Part shown: positions 8,975 through 16,681 of the stretch, piece by piece | How positions within the stretch are numbered: position 1 is the first letter of the stretch | Layout of the letters: each line of letters opens with the position of its first letter | From: Candidatus Krumholzibacteriota bacterium | GTDB lineage: Bacteria; Krumholzibacteriota; Krumholzibacteriia; LZORAL124-64-63 | Assembly (NCBI GenBank): GCA_024277025.1 | Contig: JAJRWA010000083.1 | Location: 1 to 64,000 of the forward strand | DNA length: 64,000 bases | Direction of reading: 5' to 3' | Notes under the pieces: generated by a model | Seen by the model: the letters and a program-made list of their open reading frames with translations, nothing else | The model's database searches: none | What the model was told of the DNA's origin: nothing | Position numbers and translations under genes: made by a program

Positions 8975-9502
8975 TTGCCGACTGCAGATGCGTCCGGATC
9001 CGAAGACACGACTGAAGAGATGCTGGAGCGGCATGGCCCGCTGGTGATGCAGGTCATCTGGAATCTGGTCCCGGTGGCGGACGACGCCCGGGACATCTTC
9101 CAGGATACTTTCCTGCAGCATTATCTGGCGATGCGCCAGGGACGGTCGATCCACAACCCGCGTGCCTGGCTTTGCCAGACGGCCCGGCATGGGGCTTTTC
9201 GCCTCTTTCGAGCCCGACAGTCGGCCCCGGACCGGGCGTCGAGCTGGGACGCGGATCAACACCCCGCGCCGGCGACAGATCCCGACCACCCGCTTCTGCT
9301 CGCCCGGATACGCACGGTCGCGGCGTCGCTGCCGGACCGCCAGGCTCAGGTCTTCATCATGCGTCACTTCGAACATCTGTCCTTTGCCGAGATTGCCGAC
9401 CAGTTGGGCTGCAGTGCCGCAGCAGCCCGGGCCAGCGGCTACAAGGCGCTGCAGAGAATCCGCTCCCTGCTGGGCGACAAGACGGAGGAATCGCATGTCT
9501 GA
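8975..9502 (+). CDS. RNA polymerase ECF-type sigma factor
   Basis: A 175-residue sigma70-family protein with the two-domain ECF layout. Region 2 contains VADDARDIFQDTFLQHYL and the helix NPRAWLCQTARH; region 4 contains LPDRQAQVFIMRHFEHLSFAEIADQLG followed by a helix-turn-helix. I take the TTG at 8975 as start because GGGAGG sits 5 nt upstream. The next gene starts inside it (8-nt overlap), the usual sign of a sigma/anti-sigma pair. Promoter targets and the inducing signal are not visible; regulation of the following envelope genes is plausible but unproven. Confidence 0.9.
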   Translation: MPTADASGSEDTTEEMLERHGPLVMQVIWNLVPVADDARDIFQDTFLQHYLAMRQGRSIHNPRAWLCQTARHGAFRLFRARQSAPDRASSWDADQHPAPATDPDHPLLLARIRTVAASLPDRQAQVFIMRHFEHLSFAEIADQLGCSAAAARASGYKALQRIRSLLGDKTEESHV

Positions 9503-11141
9503 GAAACTGAGCCGGACGGAATTCGAGAACAGGCTGGATGAGTATCTGCGCGGAGACTTGCCCGCATCCGCGCGGCTGGACTGCGAAGCATATCTGGCGG
9601 AACATCCGGCTGCCAGGCAGGAAGTTGCCGAGTTGCGGCGGATCCTGCCCTGGGCCGCACCGGCTGCCCTGCCCACACCGCCGGCCGACCTGACCGCTGC
9701 GGCCGCCAGGGACATTCGGCGCAGCCTGGCCGGCCGCCGCCGCTTCTGGCGGCCCGCGGTTGCCTGGAGCCTGGCTGCTTCGCTGTTGCTGGCGGTGGGG
9801 CTGACGCTCTGGCCCAGCGGCTCGTCCCTGATGTTTGCCGACGTCATCGCCCGCCTGCAGACCGTGCAAAGCGTGGCGGTCAACGGCTGGGTGCGCGGCG
9901 AGGGCGGCCACGTGGTTCCCTTCCGGCAGTGGCTGCTGGCGGACGGCACGCTGCGCGCCGAGGTGGGGGAAGGCGGCCAGGCGCGCATCGTGGTCGTCAA
10001 GGGGCATGAGCGCCTGATCCAGGATCGTGGCGGACGACTCTATGCCGCCGGGATCCCGGCGGGCCAGCGGCTGGATCTGGATCTTGTGCTGCGGGGGCTG
10101 CAGGCGGCCTATCAGCGCCCGGATGCGGCCGACAACAGCTATGAGTTCTCCAAACAGGACCTCGGTGAGGTCATGCGTTTCACGCGCCGGGATCGGGCCA
10201 GTCTCGGGTACGGACCGTCCAATCGCAAGTGGGTGATCGAAGTGGACAAGCGGACGGCCCTGCCGGTTCTGGCCCAACTGCACCAACTCGTGGACGGGCA
10301 TTGGGTGCAGATCAGCGAGCTGCACTACGCGGGATTCGACCGGCCGGTCGCGGCGGAGATTTTCGAGCTGACGGGCCCGGCGCTGCCGTTGACAGCCGCC
10401 GACCGGCAGCGTTTCTGGTTCGAGCTGTTCATCTCTCCCGACTCCATTCGACGCCCTGCGGTGTATGTGCCGGCCGGCGGCCTGCAGCTCTACTGGTCGG
10501 CGGCCGACGAGATGCCGGCTGGGGTTTCCAGCGGCGGATCTACCTTTGCCGCCGGCGGAATCTCGACCCTGGAATTCCGCAATCTGCCGCTGACGCAGGT
10601 CGTCCGGGACGTGACAGGGCTGCCGGCAGCGGCGGGTGAGCTGGGGAAGCGGCGGGTGTCCCTGGTGATGAGTGCCAAGACGGTGCTGCCCTGGCGGTAC
10701 AAGCTGGGGGCTGTGCTCGATCATCTCGGCCTGGCGTACGAAGTGGTCCGTCGCGATACGACGCGCCGCCGCTACGTCTTCAGCCACGACGGCTGGCCAA
10801 TCGCACCGAGCGCTCACCGGTTCACGAGCGCCCGGGTGGTCGCGGATTCGGCGGGCTATCACTACGTCTTTGAGCGCGTGGAATTGCAGGCCGTGATCAG
10901 AAGCCTGCTGGGAAACTGCGATCGGCAGGGCCACCTGGGCAGTCGGGACACGTTGGATTTCGCCTGGGAGGGCTCGCCCGCGGAGAATCCGTTCCGCCAG
11001 CGGTTGGACCTGGTCTGCGATATTCCCGGCGCGACGTTTGCGACCAATATCCGGTATCTGCGGGAGGATCTGGGGGTGAAGGTGCGGGTCGAGGAAGAGG
11101 TCCACCGGGTGCGGGAGATCCGATTGCTGCCGGGGGACTGA
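9495..11141 (+). CDS. Membrane anti-sigma factor with large periplasmic sensor part
   Basis: A 548-residue protein overlapping the sigma gene by 8 nt (ATG 9495, with GGAGG just upstream). Residues 1-85 form an acidic, helical cytoplasmic part like anti-sigma N-termini, but no zinc-finger HxxxCxxC is present. One membrane helix spans about 87-106. The outside part has a region (about 110-300) whose pattern suggests a RseB/LolA-like beta fold, then near residues 355-420 a stretch (LEFRNLPLTQVVRDVTG onward) resembling the STN/secretin N-terminal fold. The role as anti-sigma follows from position and topology; the domain guesses need profile searches. Confidence 0.75.
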   Translation: MSEKLSRTEFENRLDEYLRGDLPASARLDCEAYLAEHPAARQEVAELRRILPWAAPAALPTPPADLTAAAARDIRRSLAGRRRFWRPAVAWSLAASLLLAVGLTLWPSGSSLMFADVIARLQTVQSVAVNGWVRGEGGHVVPFRQWLLADGTLRAEVGEGGQARIVVVKGHERLIQDRGGRLYAAGIPAGQRLDLDLVLRGLQAAYQRPDAADNSYEFSKQDLGEVMRFTRRDRASLGYGPSNRKWVIEVDKRTALPVLAQLHQLVDGHWVQISELHYAGFDRPVAAEIFELTGPALPLTAADRQRFWFELFISPDSIRRPAVYVPAGGLQLYWSAADEMPAGVSSGGSTFAAGGISTLEFRNLPLTQVVRDVTGLPAAAGELGKRRVSLVMSAKTVLPWRYKLGAVLDHLGLAYEVVRRDTTRRRYVFSHDGWPIAPSAHRFTSARVVADSAGYHYVFERVELQAVIRSLLGNCDRQGHLGSRDTLDFAWEGSPAENPFRQRLDLVCDIPGATFATNIRYLREDLGVKVRVEEEVHRVREIRLLPGD

Positions 11142-11230
11142 TGCACGCATGAGGTTGCAGATGACAATGATTGGTAATAACAATGTCAGGGCAAGTCATC
11201 CCCACTGCCGCCCCTGAATGGAGGGCCGTC

Positions 11231-11701
11231 ATGCTCAAATCCCGATCCCCGCTCAACTGGGCAGGACTGACTCTCCTGCTGCTGGCCCTGACCATGCCGG
11301 CCTCTGCCGCGACTATCTACACTGCGGTTCTGGACGGCCCCACCGCCAACACCCCGTCCCCGGCGACGGGCACCGCCACCCTGACCCTCAACGATGCCGA
11401 GACCGAGGTGCGCTACGAGATCCAGTTCAGCGAGTTGGTCGGTATCGAGCAGATGTCCCATTTCCACGCGTCGCTGCGGGGGATGGACGGGCCTATCCTG
11501 ACCACGCTGGCGGTGGGCTCGCCCAAGGTGGGGACCTGGGAGGTCGGCCCCTACGAAGTGGGCGAGCTGCAGGCGGGCCGCGTCTACATCAACGTCCACA
11601 CCGACCTGTATGCCGTCGGCGAGATCAGGGGCAACGTGGTGTTCTCCTCGGTGGCGAACGAGGCCGTGGCCTGGAGCGCGGTCAAGGCGCTGTACCGCTG
11701 A
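11231..11701 (+). CDS. Secreted CHRD-domain protein with C-terminal W-x-x-V-K-x-L-Y-R tag
   Basis: A 156-residue protein. ATG 11231 is chosen because GGAGGG lies 5 nt upstream; upstream in-frame starts lack one. A signal peptide fills residues 1-26 or so. The rest is a single CHRD domain: YTAVLDGP, GTATLTLNDAETEVRYEIQ, the histidine pair in MSHFH, and GRVYINVHTDLYAVGEIRGNV. CHRD proteins are extracellular beta proteins of poorly known function. The last nine residues, WSAVKALYR, match the end of the unrelated protein at 16682-17299. Confidence 0.86.
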   Translation: MLKSRSPLNWAGLTLLLLALTMPASAATIYTAVLDGPTANTPSPATGTATLTLNDAETEVRYEIQFSELVGIEQMSHFHASLRGMDGPILTTLAVGSPKVGTWEVGPYEVGELQAGRVYINVHTDLYAVGEIRGNVVFSSVANEAVAWSAVKALYR

Positions 11702-11789
11702 GCCGGCCGCCGCAGTCTGCAACGCCGCTGGCCGCCTCCCGTATGTGCTGACGATGCCGCATGCTCTCCCAACCCGAAAAGGTGAGTCG

Positions 11790-12770
11790 ATGTCCGCCAC
11801 CAGGTATCCGGCGCGCGCCGGGATCATGTTGTTCTGCGTCCTGATCACGTCCGCCGCCGGTCTGCCGGCGGTGGCGGCCGGCGACTGGCCCGGTGGGGGA
11901 CGCCCCGGCCCCGAGGTCGGCGTCTTCGCCGCCGGGGTGATCTCGACCGACCTGGCCGAGCGCGATCTCAGCGTTGCGGCGTCGGGGGACTGGCTGGCCT
12001 ACACGATCATGGTCGGACGGCAGGGAGTGATCGTCCTGATGCACCGCCAGGATGGTCGGTGGCAGGCGCCGTCTATCGCTCCGTTTTCCGGGGCGGCCAG
12101 CGATCTTGAACCTTTCTTTGCGCCGGATGGGCGCCTCTATTTTGCCTCCCAGCGGGAGCCCGTGAGCGAGCAGCCCAACTACGACATCTGGTCGGTTGGG
12201 CTGGCAGACAACCAGTGGGGCGAGCCGGTGCGCCTGGGCGCCGAGATCAACACCGACGCCAACGAGTTCTATCCGGCGCTGAACCGCGCCGGCGACATCT
12301 TCTTCACCGCGACCCGCGAGAACGGCGTGGGGGACGAGGATATCTTCGTCTGCCGGCGTGACGGCTCGGGCTACCTGCCGGCCGTGCCGGTGCCCGGCGA
12401 ACTCAACACATCCGGGCCGGAATTCAACGCCACCGTCAGCCCGGATGACGATTTCATTCTCTTTTCGGCGTGGGGGCGGCCCGACAGCGCCGGCGGCGGC
12501 GACCTGTATGTCAGCTACCGGCTGGTCGACGGCACCTACGGACGGGCGGTCGATCTGCCGTTCAACTCGCCGGCCCTCGACTACTGCCCGAGCCTGAGCC
12601 CGGACGGCCGCATCCTTTTCTTCAGCAGCAAGCGCAGCGGCGTGGTCCTGGACCGGCAGCAGAACTGGACCCTGGACCGGCTGGGGGCGGCGCTGCGGCG
12701 GCCGCTCAACGGCGCGGGGGATATCTTCTGGGTGAAAATGGCGGATTGGCGCCCGCGGGACGACGGCTGA
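11790..12770 (+). CDS. Exported WD40-like (PD40) beta-propeller protein
   Basis: A 326-residue exported protein. ATG 11790 follows AAAAGGTGA at good spacing and starts a clear signal peptide (cleavage near AVAAGDW). At least four PD40 repeats are visible, each with an acidic start and a P-D/N-G/D-x-I/L-[FY]F pattern: LEPFFAPDGRLYFAS, EFYPALNRAGDIFFT, EFNATVSPDDDFILFS and DYCPSLSPDGRILFFS. Such TolB-like propellers bind peptides or glycans in the periplasm; several are OmpA-linked but no OmpA domain is present here. The specific role is unknown. Confidence 0.8.
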   Translation: MSATRYPARAGIMLFCVLITSAAGLPAVAAGDWPGGGRPGPEVGVFAAGVISTDLAERDLSVAASGDWLAYTIMVGRQGVIVLMHRQDGRWQAPSIAPFSGAASDLEPFFAPDGRLYFASQREPVSEQPNYDIWSVGLADNQWGEPVRLGAEINTDANEFYPALNRAGDIFFTATRENGVGDEDIFVCRRDGSGYLPAVPVPGELNTSGPEFNATVSPDDDFILFSAWGRPDSAGGGDLYVSYRLVDGTYGRAVDLPFNSPALDYCPSLSPDGRILFFSSKRSGVVLDRQQNWTLDRLGAALRRPLNGAGDIFWVKMADWRPRDDG

Positions 12771-12856
12771 GCCGGATCCTGGATTTCAGCCGGCCCCGCA
12801 CTATATTGGCGGCCACAGACGTGCCACCGGGACACCACGACAGGGAAGTCGTCACC

Positions 12857-13615
12857 ATGCCGAGACCTGCAGCTGCCGCACTTGTTCTGCTGTTTCTATC
12901 GTTGGCCGGGCAGTCTTCGGCCGGCGTTATCCTCAACACCCTGCAGGGCTACGACGACAAGGAACCCGGTTGGAGCGGCCATCTGGACGGCCTGTTCTCC
13001 GCCAGCGGCGGCAACACCGACCGCATCGCGGCCGAGGCCGGCGGCCGGACCCAATACCGCGGCGAGCATCATCGCTGGCGGCTGCAGATCAACGGCGGCT
13101 ACCAGGAAAGCGACGGCGTGGAAACCGCGCGCAACGTCGTGATCCACTTGCGGCACAACCGGGAACTGGGCGGCCGCTGGTCCTCTGTTTCGTTCGTGCA
13201 GGTGCAGCACAACCCCTTTCAACGCCTGCGCTCGCGGTGGCTGACCGGCATCGGCCCGCGCTTTGATCTGGCCCGCGACGAGGGGGGCGTGGTGTCGGTG
13301 GGGGCGATCCCCATGCTGGAAGTGGAGCGCCTGGAAAACGAAACCGGTCATGTGGCGCGCGGCCGGATGTCGGTTTTCCTGCACGTGGCCCATCGGCTGA
13401 GCGCAACCACCCGGCTGGACGCGGTGGTTTTCTGGCAGCCGTTGTTCAGCGACATCACGGCCGCGCGCACGGTCGGAAACCTGACTCTGGCCGTCGATGT
13501 GACCGGATCGGTCGAACTGAAGGTGGGGGCGGCAGTCGAAGACAACGCCCGGCCGCCGGTCGGCGTGCTGCGCACCGATTGGAGCACGTTCACGGGGCTG
13601 GGCGTGCGCTTCTAG
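12857..13615 (+). CDS. Outer-membrane protein of the DUF481 (YdiY-like) type
   Basis: A 252-residue protein with a signal peptide (MPRPAAAALVLLFLSLAG, cleavage near SSAG) and alternating beta-strand sequence with GWSGHLDGLFSASGGNTD near the start and a final aromatic residue (GLGVRF-end), typical of a beta-barrel assembled by BAM. DUF481 proteins are salt-induced outer-membrane proteins of unknown function; the assignment rests on pattern only. Its stop TAG shares the palindrome CTAG (13612-13615) with the stop of the HNH gene on the other strand. Confidence 0.7.
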   Translation: MPRPAAAALVLLFLSLAGQSSAGVILNTLQGYDDKEPGWSGHLDGLFSASGGNTDRIAAEAGGRTQYRGEHHRWRLQINGGYQESDGVETARNVVIHLRHNRELGGRWSSVSFVQVQHNPFQRLRSRWLTGIGPRFDLARDEGGVVSVGAIPMLEVERLENETGHVARGRMSVFLHVAHRLSATTRLDAVVFWQPLFSDITAARTVGNLTLAVDVTGSVELKVGAAVEDNARPPVGVLRTDWSTFTGLGVRF

Positions 13616-14733
13616 GCGTGTTCCTGCCGCTGATAAGACGGATCTTTCGGTCTTGGCCGGGCCCGGTGGGCCGCAGGCGGCCCGGAACGCCATCTGTAGA
13701 CCGCCGCCGGCGATTTCACCCAGGACACGGCCAGATTTTTCTCGTGCGCCAGCCGGTGGCAGGCGCTGCAGAGGCAGATCAGGTTGTGCGGGTCGTTGGT
13801 TCCGCCTTGCGATCTGGGAGTCTTGTGGTGGACCTCGAGGTAGCGCGTGTGGTTGCAGCCGGGCCTTTGGCATTTGTGGCGGGCTGCCGCCAGAATACGG
13901 CGCCTGGCCGCCGGCGGGACTGAAGTGGTGTTGCGCTCGCCCGGCCGACCGATCCGGCAGTCGCACTGCGCCTGCGCCAGTTCCGCCGGGCCGATCGGTA
14001 TCTCGCCACGACTGGTTTGAACCGAAGCCTGGCCGCAGTCTTCGCACTGGTGGATATGGATTTGCGCCGGCGGTTCCGAGCCCCGGTCTTGCGGCCCCCG
14101 GGGGCCACCCGACACGGTGAATGACTGCATCACCGCCAGCAGCGCTTCGACCGGATCAGTCGGCACGCCGCCTCGCTTGCGGATCCGCTCCCGCGGTTCT
14201 TCATAGCGGGCAAACTGGGTCGGCGTCATTTCCAGACTCACCCGCACCGGCACCACGGCAGCGGGATTGGTCTTCGGTGGCGGCAATAGTGCTGGCTGGC
14301 CTTGCGCGGCTCCAACCGCTTCCCGTTTGGCGGTCTTGACCTCGCGCTCCAGCTCGCGGCGCGAATGGGTCGTCGCATACTCCACCCAACCCTGTTCGTT
14401 GGACTGGTCAACAATCGGCGCAATGACTCGAGCGGCAGTGTAGCCCAGCTTGCCGGACTCCACTTCCGCCTTCAGCCGCGGCAAGTCCGCCAGCTTCCGG
14501 GACAAGGCCACGAAGTCGCGCGTGCGGCGGGCCGATAACCCGAGCTCCGCCTCGGCGTAGTGGTTGATCGAGCCATAGCCCAACTCGCGATAAAGCTTGC
14601 GGGCCATGATCTCCCCAAAGCAGATCACAGCGCATTTCTCGGCCTCGGCCATCTTCTGCAAAGCCGATTTCGGGGCAAGATGCACCTCACGGGCCGACTG
14701 GCCGGAGCGGGTCCCCTGACGAATTTCGAGCAT
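13612..14733 (-). CDS. HNH endonuclease-domain protein
   Basis: A 373-residue protein from ATG 14733, which has GAGGGA at good spacing (a longer frame reaches 14793 without such a site). The N-terminal two-thirds is helical (DUF222-like in character), with Cys pairs in the middle (CEDCG, CDCR). The C-terminus holds a complete HNH module: CQRPGCN, the catalytic LEVHHKTPRSQGG, then HNLICLCSACHRLAHE. Proteins of this type often occur in many copies per genome. Biological role unknown; it may be mobile or defensive. The upstream 14740-14950 stretch is AT-rich compared with its surroundings. Confidence 0.85.
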   Translation of the reverse strand: MLEIRQGTRSGQSAREVHLAPKSALQKMAEAEKCAVICFGEIMARKLYRELGYGSINHYAEAELGLSARRTRDFVALSRKLADLPRLKAEVESGKLGYTAARVIAPIVDQSNEQGWVEYATTHSRRELEREVKTAKREAVGAAQGQPALLPPPKTNPAAVVPVRVSLEMTPTQFARYEEPRERIRKRGGVPTDPVEALLAVMQSFTVSGGPRGPQDRGSEPPAQIHIHQCEDCGQASVQTSRGEIPIGPAELAQAQCDCRIGRPGERNTTSVPPAARRRILAAARHKCQRPGCNHTRYLEVHHKTPRSQGGTNDPHNLICLCSACHRLAHEKNLAVSWVKSPAAVYRWRSGPPAAHRARPRPKDPSYQRQEHA

Positions 14734-14814
14734 GGTTTTTCCCTCACATATGGAGTCGAAATGGAGCCTTGGGGAGGTGCAATCAATATACAAACAAACG
14801 ACAGCGAAAGCAAG

Positions 14815-14838
14815 CTAATATACTGAAATATATATTAG
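14815..14838. repeat. AT-rich inverted repeat upstream of the HNH gene
   Basis: CTAATATA (14815-14822) and its exact complement TATATTAG (14831-14838) flank an 8-nt centre in an AT-rich intergenic stretch. It could be an operator or a cruciform-forming site. Confidence 0.5.
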
Positions 14839-14955
14839 TTAAAACAATAGACACGCCCACCCCAGGCACGAAGAATGCACCATAAACAAGCCGAAAATCG
14901 CCCACCATAAGAGCCACCAGCACAACCCGATCCAGCCCGCCCCACCCCACAAGCG

Positions 14956-14981
14956 AACGGCCGGACCGAGGCCCGGCCGTT
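14956..14981 (-). terminator. GC-rich hairpin after the small lipoprotein gene
   Basis: A perfect 9-bp stem (14956-14964 with 14973-14981, 8-nt loop) lies 22 nt past the stop of the minus-strand lipoprotein gene. No T-run follows on either strand, so it may act with Rho or only protect the 3' end. Confidence 0.45.
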
Positions 14982-15003
14982 GCGCTGCAGTTCCGAGGCG
15001 ACG

Positions 15004-15279
15004 TCACCCGTGGGGATGCTCCGCGCTCTCTTCGGTCTTGGCCTTGGCCGCACAGCCGGCACAATAGAACTTGCCGTTGATCTCGGTGAGTTTGTCCAAC
15101 GGCACCGCCTTCATGCCGCAGCCGCCGTCGCAGTCGTGGGTCTCGGCAAGCTGAGTGGCGTCCCCGGTTGCCGGTGGCGTCGCGGCCTCGTCGGTTTGTC
15201 CGCCGCCACAGCCGCCGATCACCGCGAGCAGCAGCACCAGGGCGGCCGCCAGCACAATCATGGTTCCTTTTCTCATCAT
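15004..15279 (-). CDS. Small cysteine-rich putative lipoprotein
   Basis: A 91-residue protein with GGGGAG 5 nt before ATG 15279 (a second ATG follows directly). A hydrophobic signal ends in a lipobox-like IGGC, so residue Cys24 or so would be lipidated. The mature part carries CDGGCGM, then LDKLTEINGKFYCAGC and a His-rich tail ending EHPHG: four or five cysteines and histidines that could bind zinc, copper or another metal, resembling a small zinc ribbon. I do not recognise a named family. It may trap or deliver metal at the membrane. Confidence 0.72.
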   Translation of the reverse strand: MMRKGTMIVLAAALVLLLAVIGGCGGGQTDEAATPPATGDATQLAETHDCDGGCGMKAVPLDKLTEINGKFYCAGCAAKAKTEESAEHPHG

Positions 15280-15368
15280 CTAGTCTCCCCTGAAGTGTTC
15301 CTCAAGTGGCTCCCATGTATAGATTGCCTTCTGACGGAGCTGATGTACAGCGCGAATGCTGCGCCTGG

Positions 15369-15959
15369 CTAATCAGCCCTGATCCCCTCAATCTCCAGCG
15401 AAATCCTGACCTCCTCGCCGATCAACAGCCCGCCACTTTCCAGCGCCGAGTTGTACGTCAATCCCCAGTCCTTGCGGTTGAGCTTGCCGGTGGCGCTGAA
15501 GCCGGCCCGCTGGTTGCCCCAGGGGTCGGCCACCGAACCGTTGTACTCCAGTTCCAGCGTGACCGGATGGGTGGCCCCATGCAGGGTCAGTTCCCCGTGC
15601 AGCACACCCTCGGTGTCGCTGGTCATCTCGACCCGTGTCGACTTGAAGACCATGGTCGGGTATTGCGCGGTGTCGAAGAATTCGTCACTGCGCAGGTGGT
15701 CGTCGCGTTTGGCGTTGCCGGTGTCGACTGAAGCCAGATCGATCGTGGCGGTCGCCTGCCAGGCGGCCGGGTCGTCTTCCTGGAAGGTGAACGAGCCGGC
15801 GACCGTACCAAAAGTGCCGTTGACCTTGCTGATCGTCAGGTGCTTGATGCGAAAACGCACCGAGGAGTGGTCGGGGTCGATCCGGTAGGTGGCCGCCTGC
15901 AGCGGCACCGCCGCCAGCAGCATGATGGCTATGGCGGCCTGAATCAGGTTCTTCTTCAT
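15369..15959 (-). CDS. YceI-family periplasmic protein
   Basis: A 196-residue YceI protein: signal peptide, then TYRIDPDHSSVRFRIKHL, GTFGTVAGSFTF, ASVDTGNAKRDDHLRSDEFFD and a C-terminal AGFSATGKLNRKDWGLTYN. This lipocalin-like fold binds isoprenoid or amide lipids in the periplasm. ATG 15959 lies 2 nt after the end of the marR gene, whose last codons contain the ribosome site (AGGAGA), so the two are translationally linked and share the promoter at 16472-16500. Confidence 0.95.
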   Translation of the reverse strand: MKKNLIQAAIAIMLLAAVPLQAATYRIDPDHSSVRFRIKHLTISKVNGTFGTVAGSFTFQEDDPAAWQATATIDLASVDTGNAKRDDHLRSDEFFDTAQYPTMVFKSTRVEMTSDTEGVLHGELTLHGATHPVTLELEYNGSVADPWGNQRAGFSATGKLNRKDWGLTYNSALESGGLLIGEEVRISLEIEGIRAD

Positions 15960-15961
15960 GG

Positions 15962-16435
15962 TCAGTCTCCTGTATTGGTTGTCCTGGCCTTGACCAGTAG
16001 TTTGTTCAATTTCCGCAACTCGGCCGCACTCATGTGCGCCAGAGACTGCCGATGGACCGCAGCCAGGGGCTTGTCCAACTGCTTGAGCACTTTCAGTCCC
16101 GCCGACGTAATCGAAATCAGCACCACGCGTCGATCGTCGGTCGAGCGCTGCCGTACGGCCAGGCCCAGCCGGATCAGCTTGTCGACCAGGCGCGTCACAT
16201 CGGGCACCCGGCTCACCATGCGCTCGCCGATCGGGGTGCAGGCCAGGCCCTCGCCGGCCTGCCCGCGCAGGATCCGCAGCACGTTGTACTGCGACGGGCT
16301 CAAGCCGTGTTCCTTCAGCATCTGGTCCAGCGGACCGGCCAGCAGGCCCGCTGTGCGTTGCAGATTGAGGAAGGTCTCCTGTTCCAGCGAATCGAAATCG
16401 CGGGTCTGCTGCAGCTCCCGGCGCAAGGTGGACAT
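15962..16435 (-). CDS. MarR-family transcriptional regulator
   Basis: A 157-residue winged-helix regulator. LSPSQYNVLRILRGQAGEG and the recognition segment RMVSRVPDVTRLVDKLIRLGLAVRQRS, followed by the wing DDRRVVLISIT, are standard MarR. It is first in a two-gene operon with yceI. MarR proteins usually repress their own operon; the inverted repeat TTGTC/GACAA (16461-16488) overlying the -10 of its promoter is a good operator candidate. The ligand is unknown; a lipid or phenolic carried by YceI is conceivable. Confidence 0.93.
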   Translation of the reverse strand: MSTLRRELQQTRDFDSLEQETFLNLQRTAGLLAGPLDQMLKEHGLSPSQYNVLRILRGQAGEGLACTPIGERMVSRVPDVTRLVDKLIRLGLAVRQRSTDDRRVVLISITSAGLKVLKQLDKPLAAVHRQSLAHMSAAELRKLNKLLVKARTTNTGD

Positions 16436-16471
16436 GGCGGCTCTTTCGTTGAGGGAACGGTTGTCGGCAGT

Positions 16472-16500
16472 AATATACGTATGGACAAAAGTTGTGGCAA
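16472..16500 (-). promoter_or_regulatory. Promoter of the marR-yceI operon with candidate operator
   Basis: On the minus strand TTGCCA (16500-16495) and TATATT (16477-16472) are 17 nt apart; both match consensus at 5 of 6 positions. An inverted repeat TTGTC/GACAA (16461-16465, 16484-16488) covers the -10 and GTTG-tgg-CAAC (16491-16501) covers the -35. The 5' leader would be about 30 nt. Confidence 0.75.
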
Positions 16501-16681
16501 CAAGGAAATGCTGCGACTGACGTATTGTGCCGCAGCGGCCCTTGGCGTACCATGATACAGCTCGCAGATTCTTCTTCAGTGCGGCCGGGATCTTCGCCGA
16601 CCCGGCGCCAACCGCAACAGAGCTCCCGGACAGGCTGCCGGTGTTGGATTCTCGCCATCACTCGTTCCCTGGAGAGCTGTC

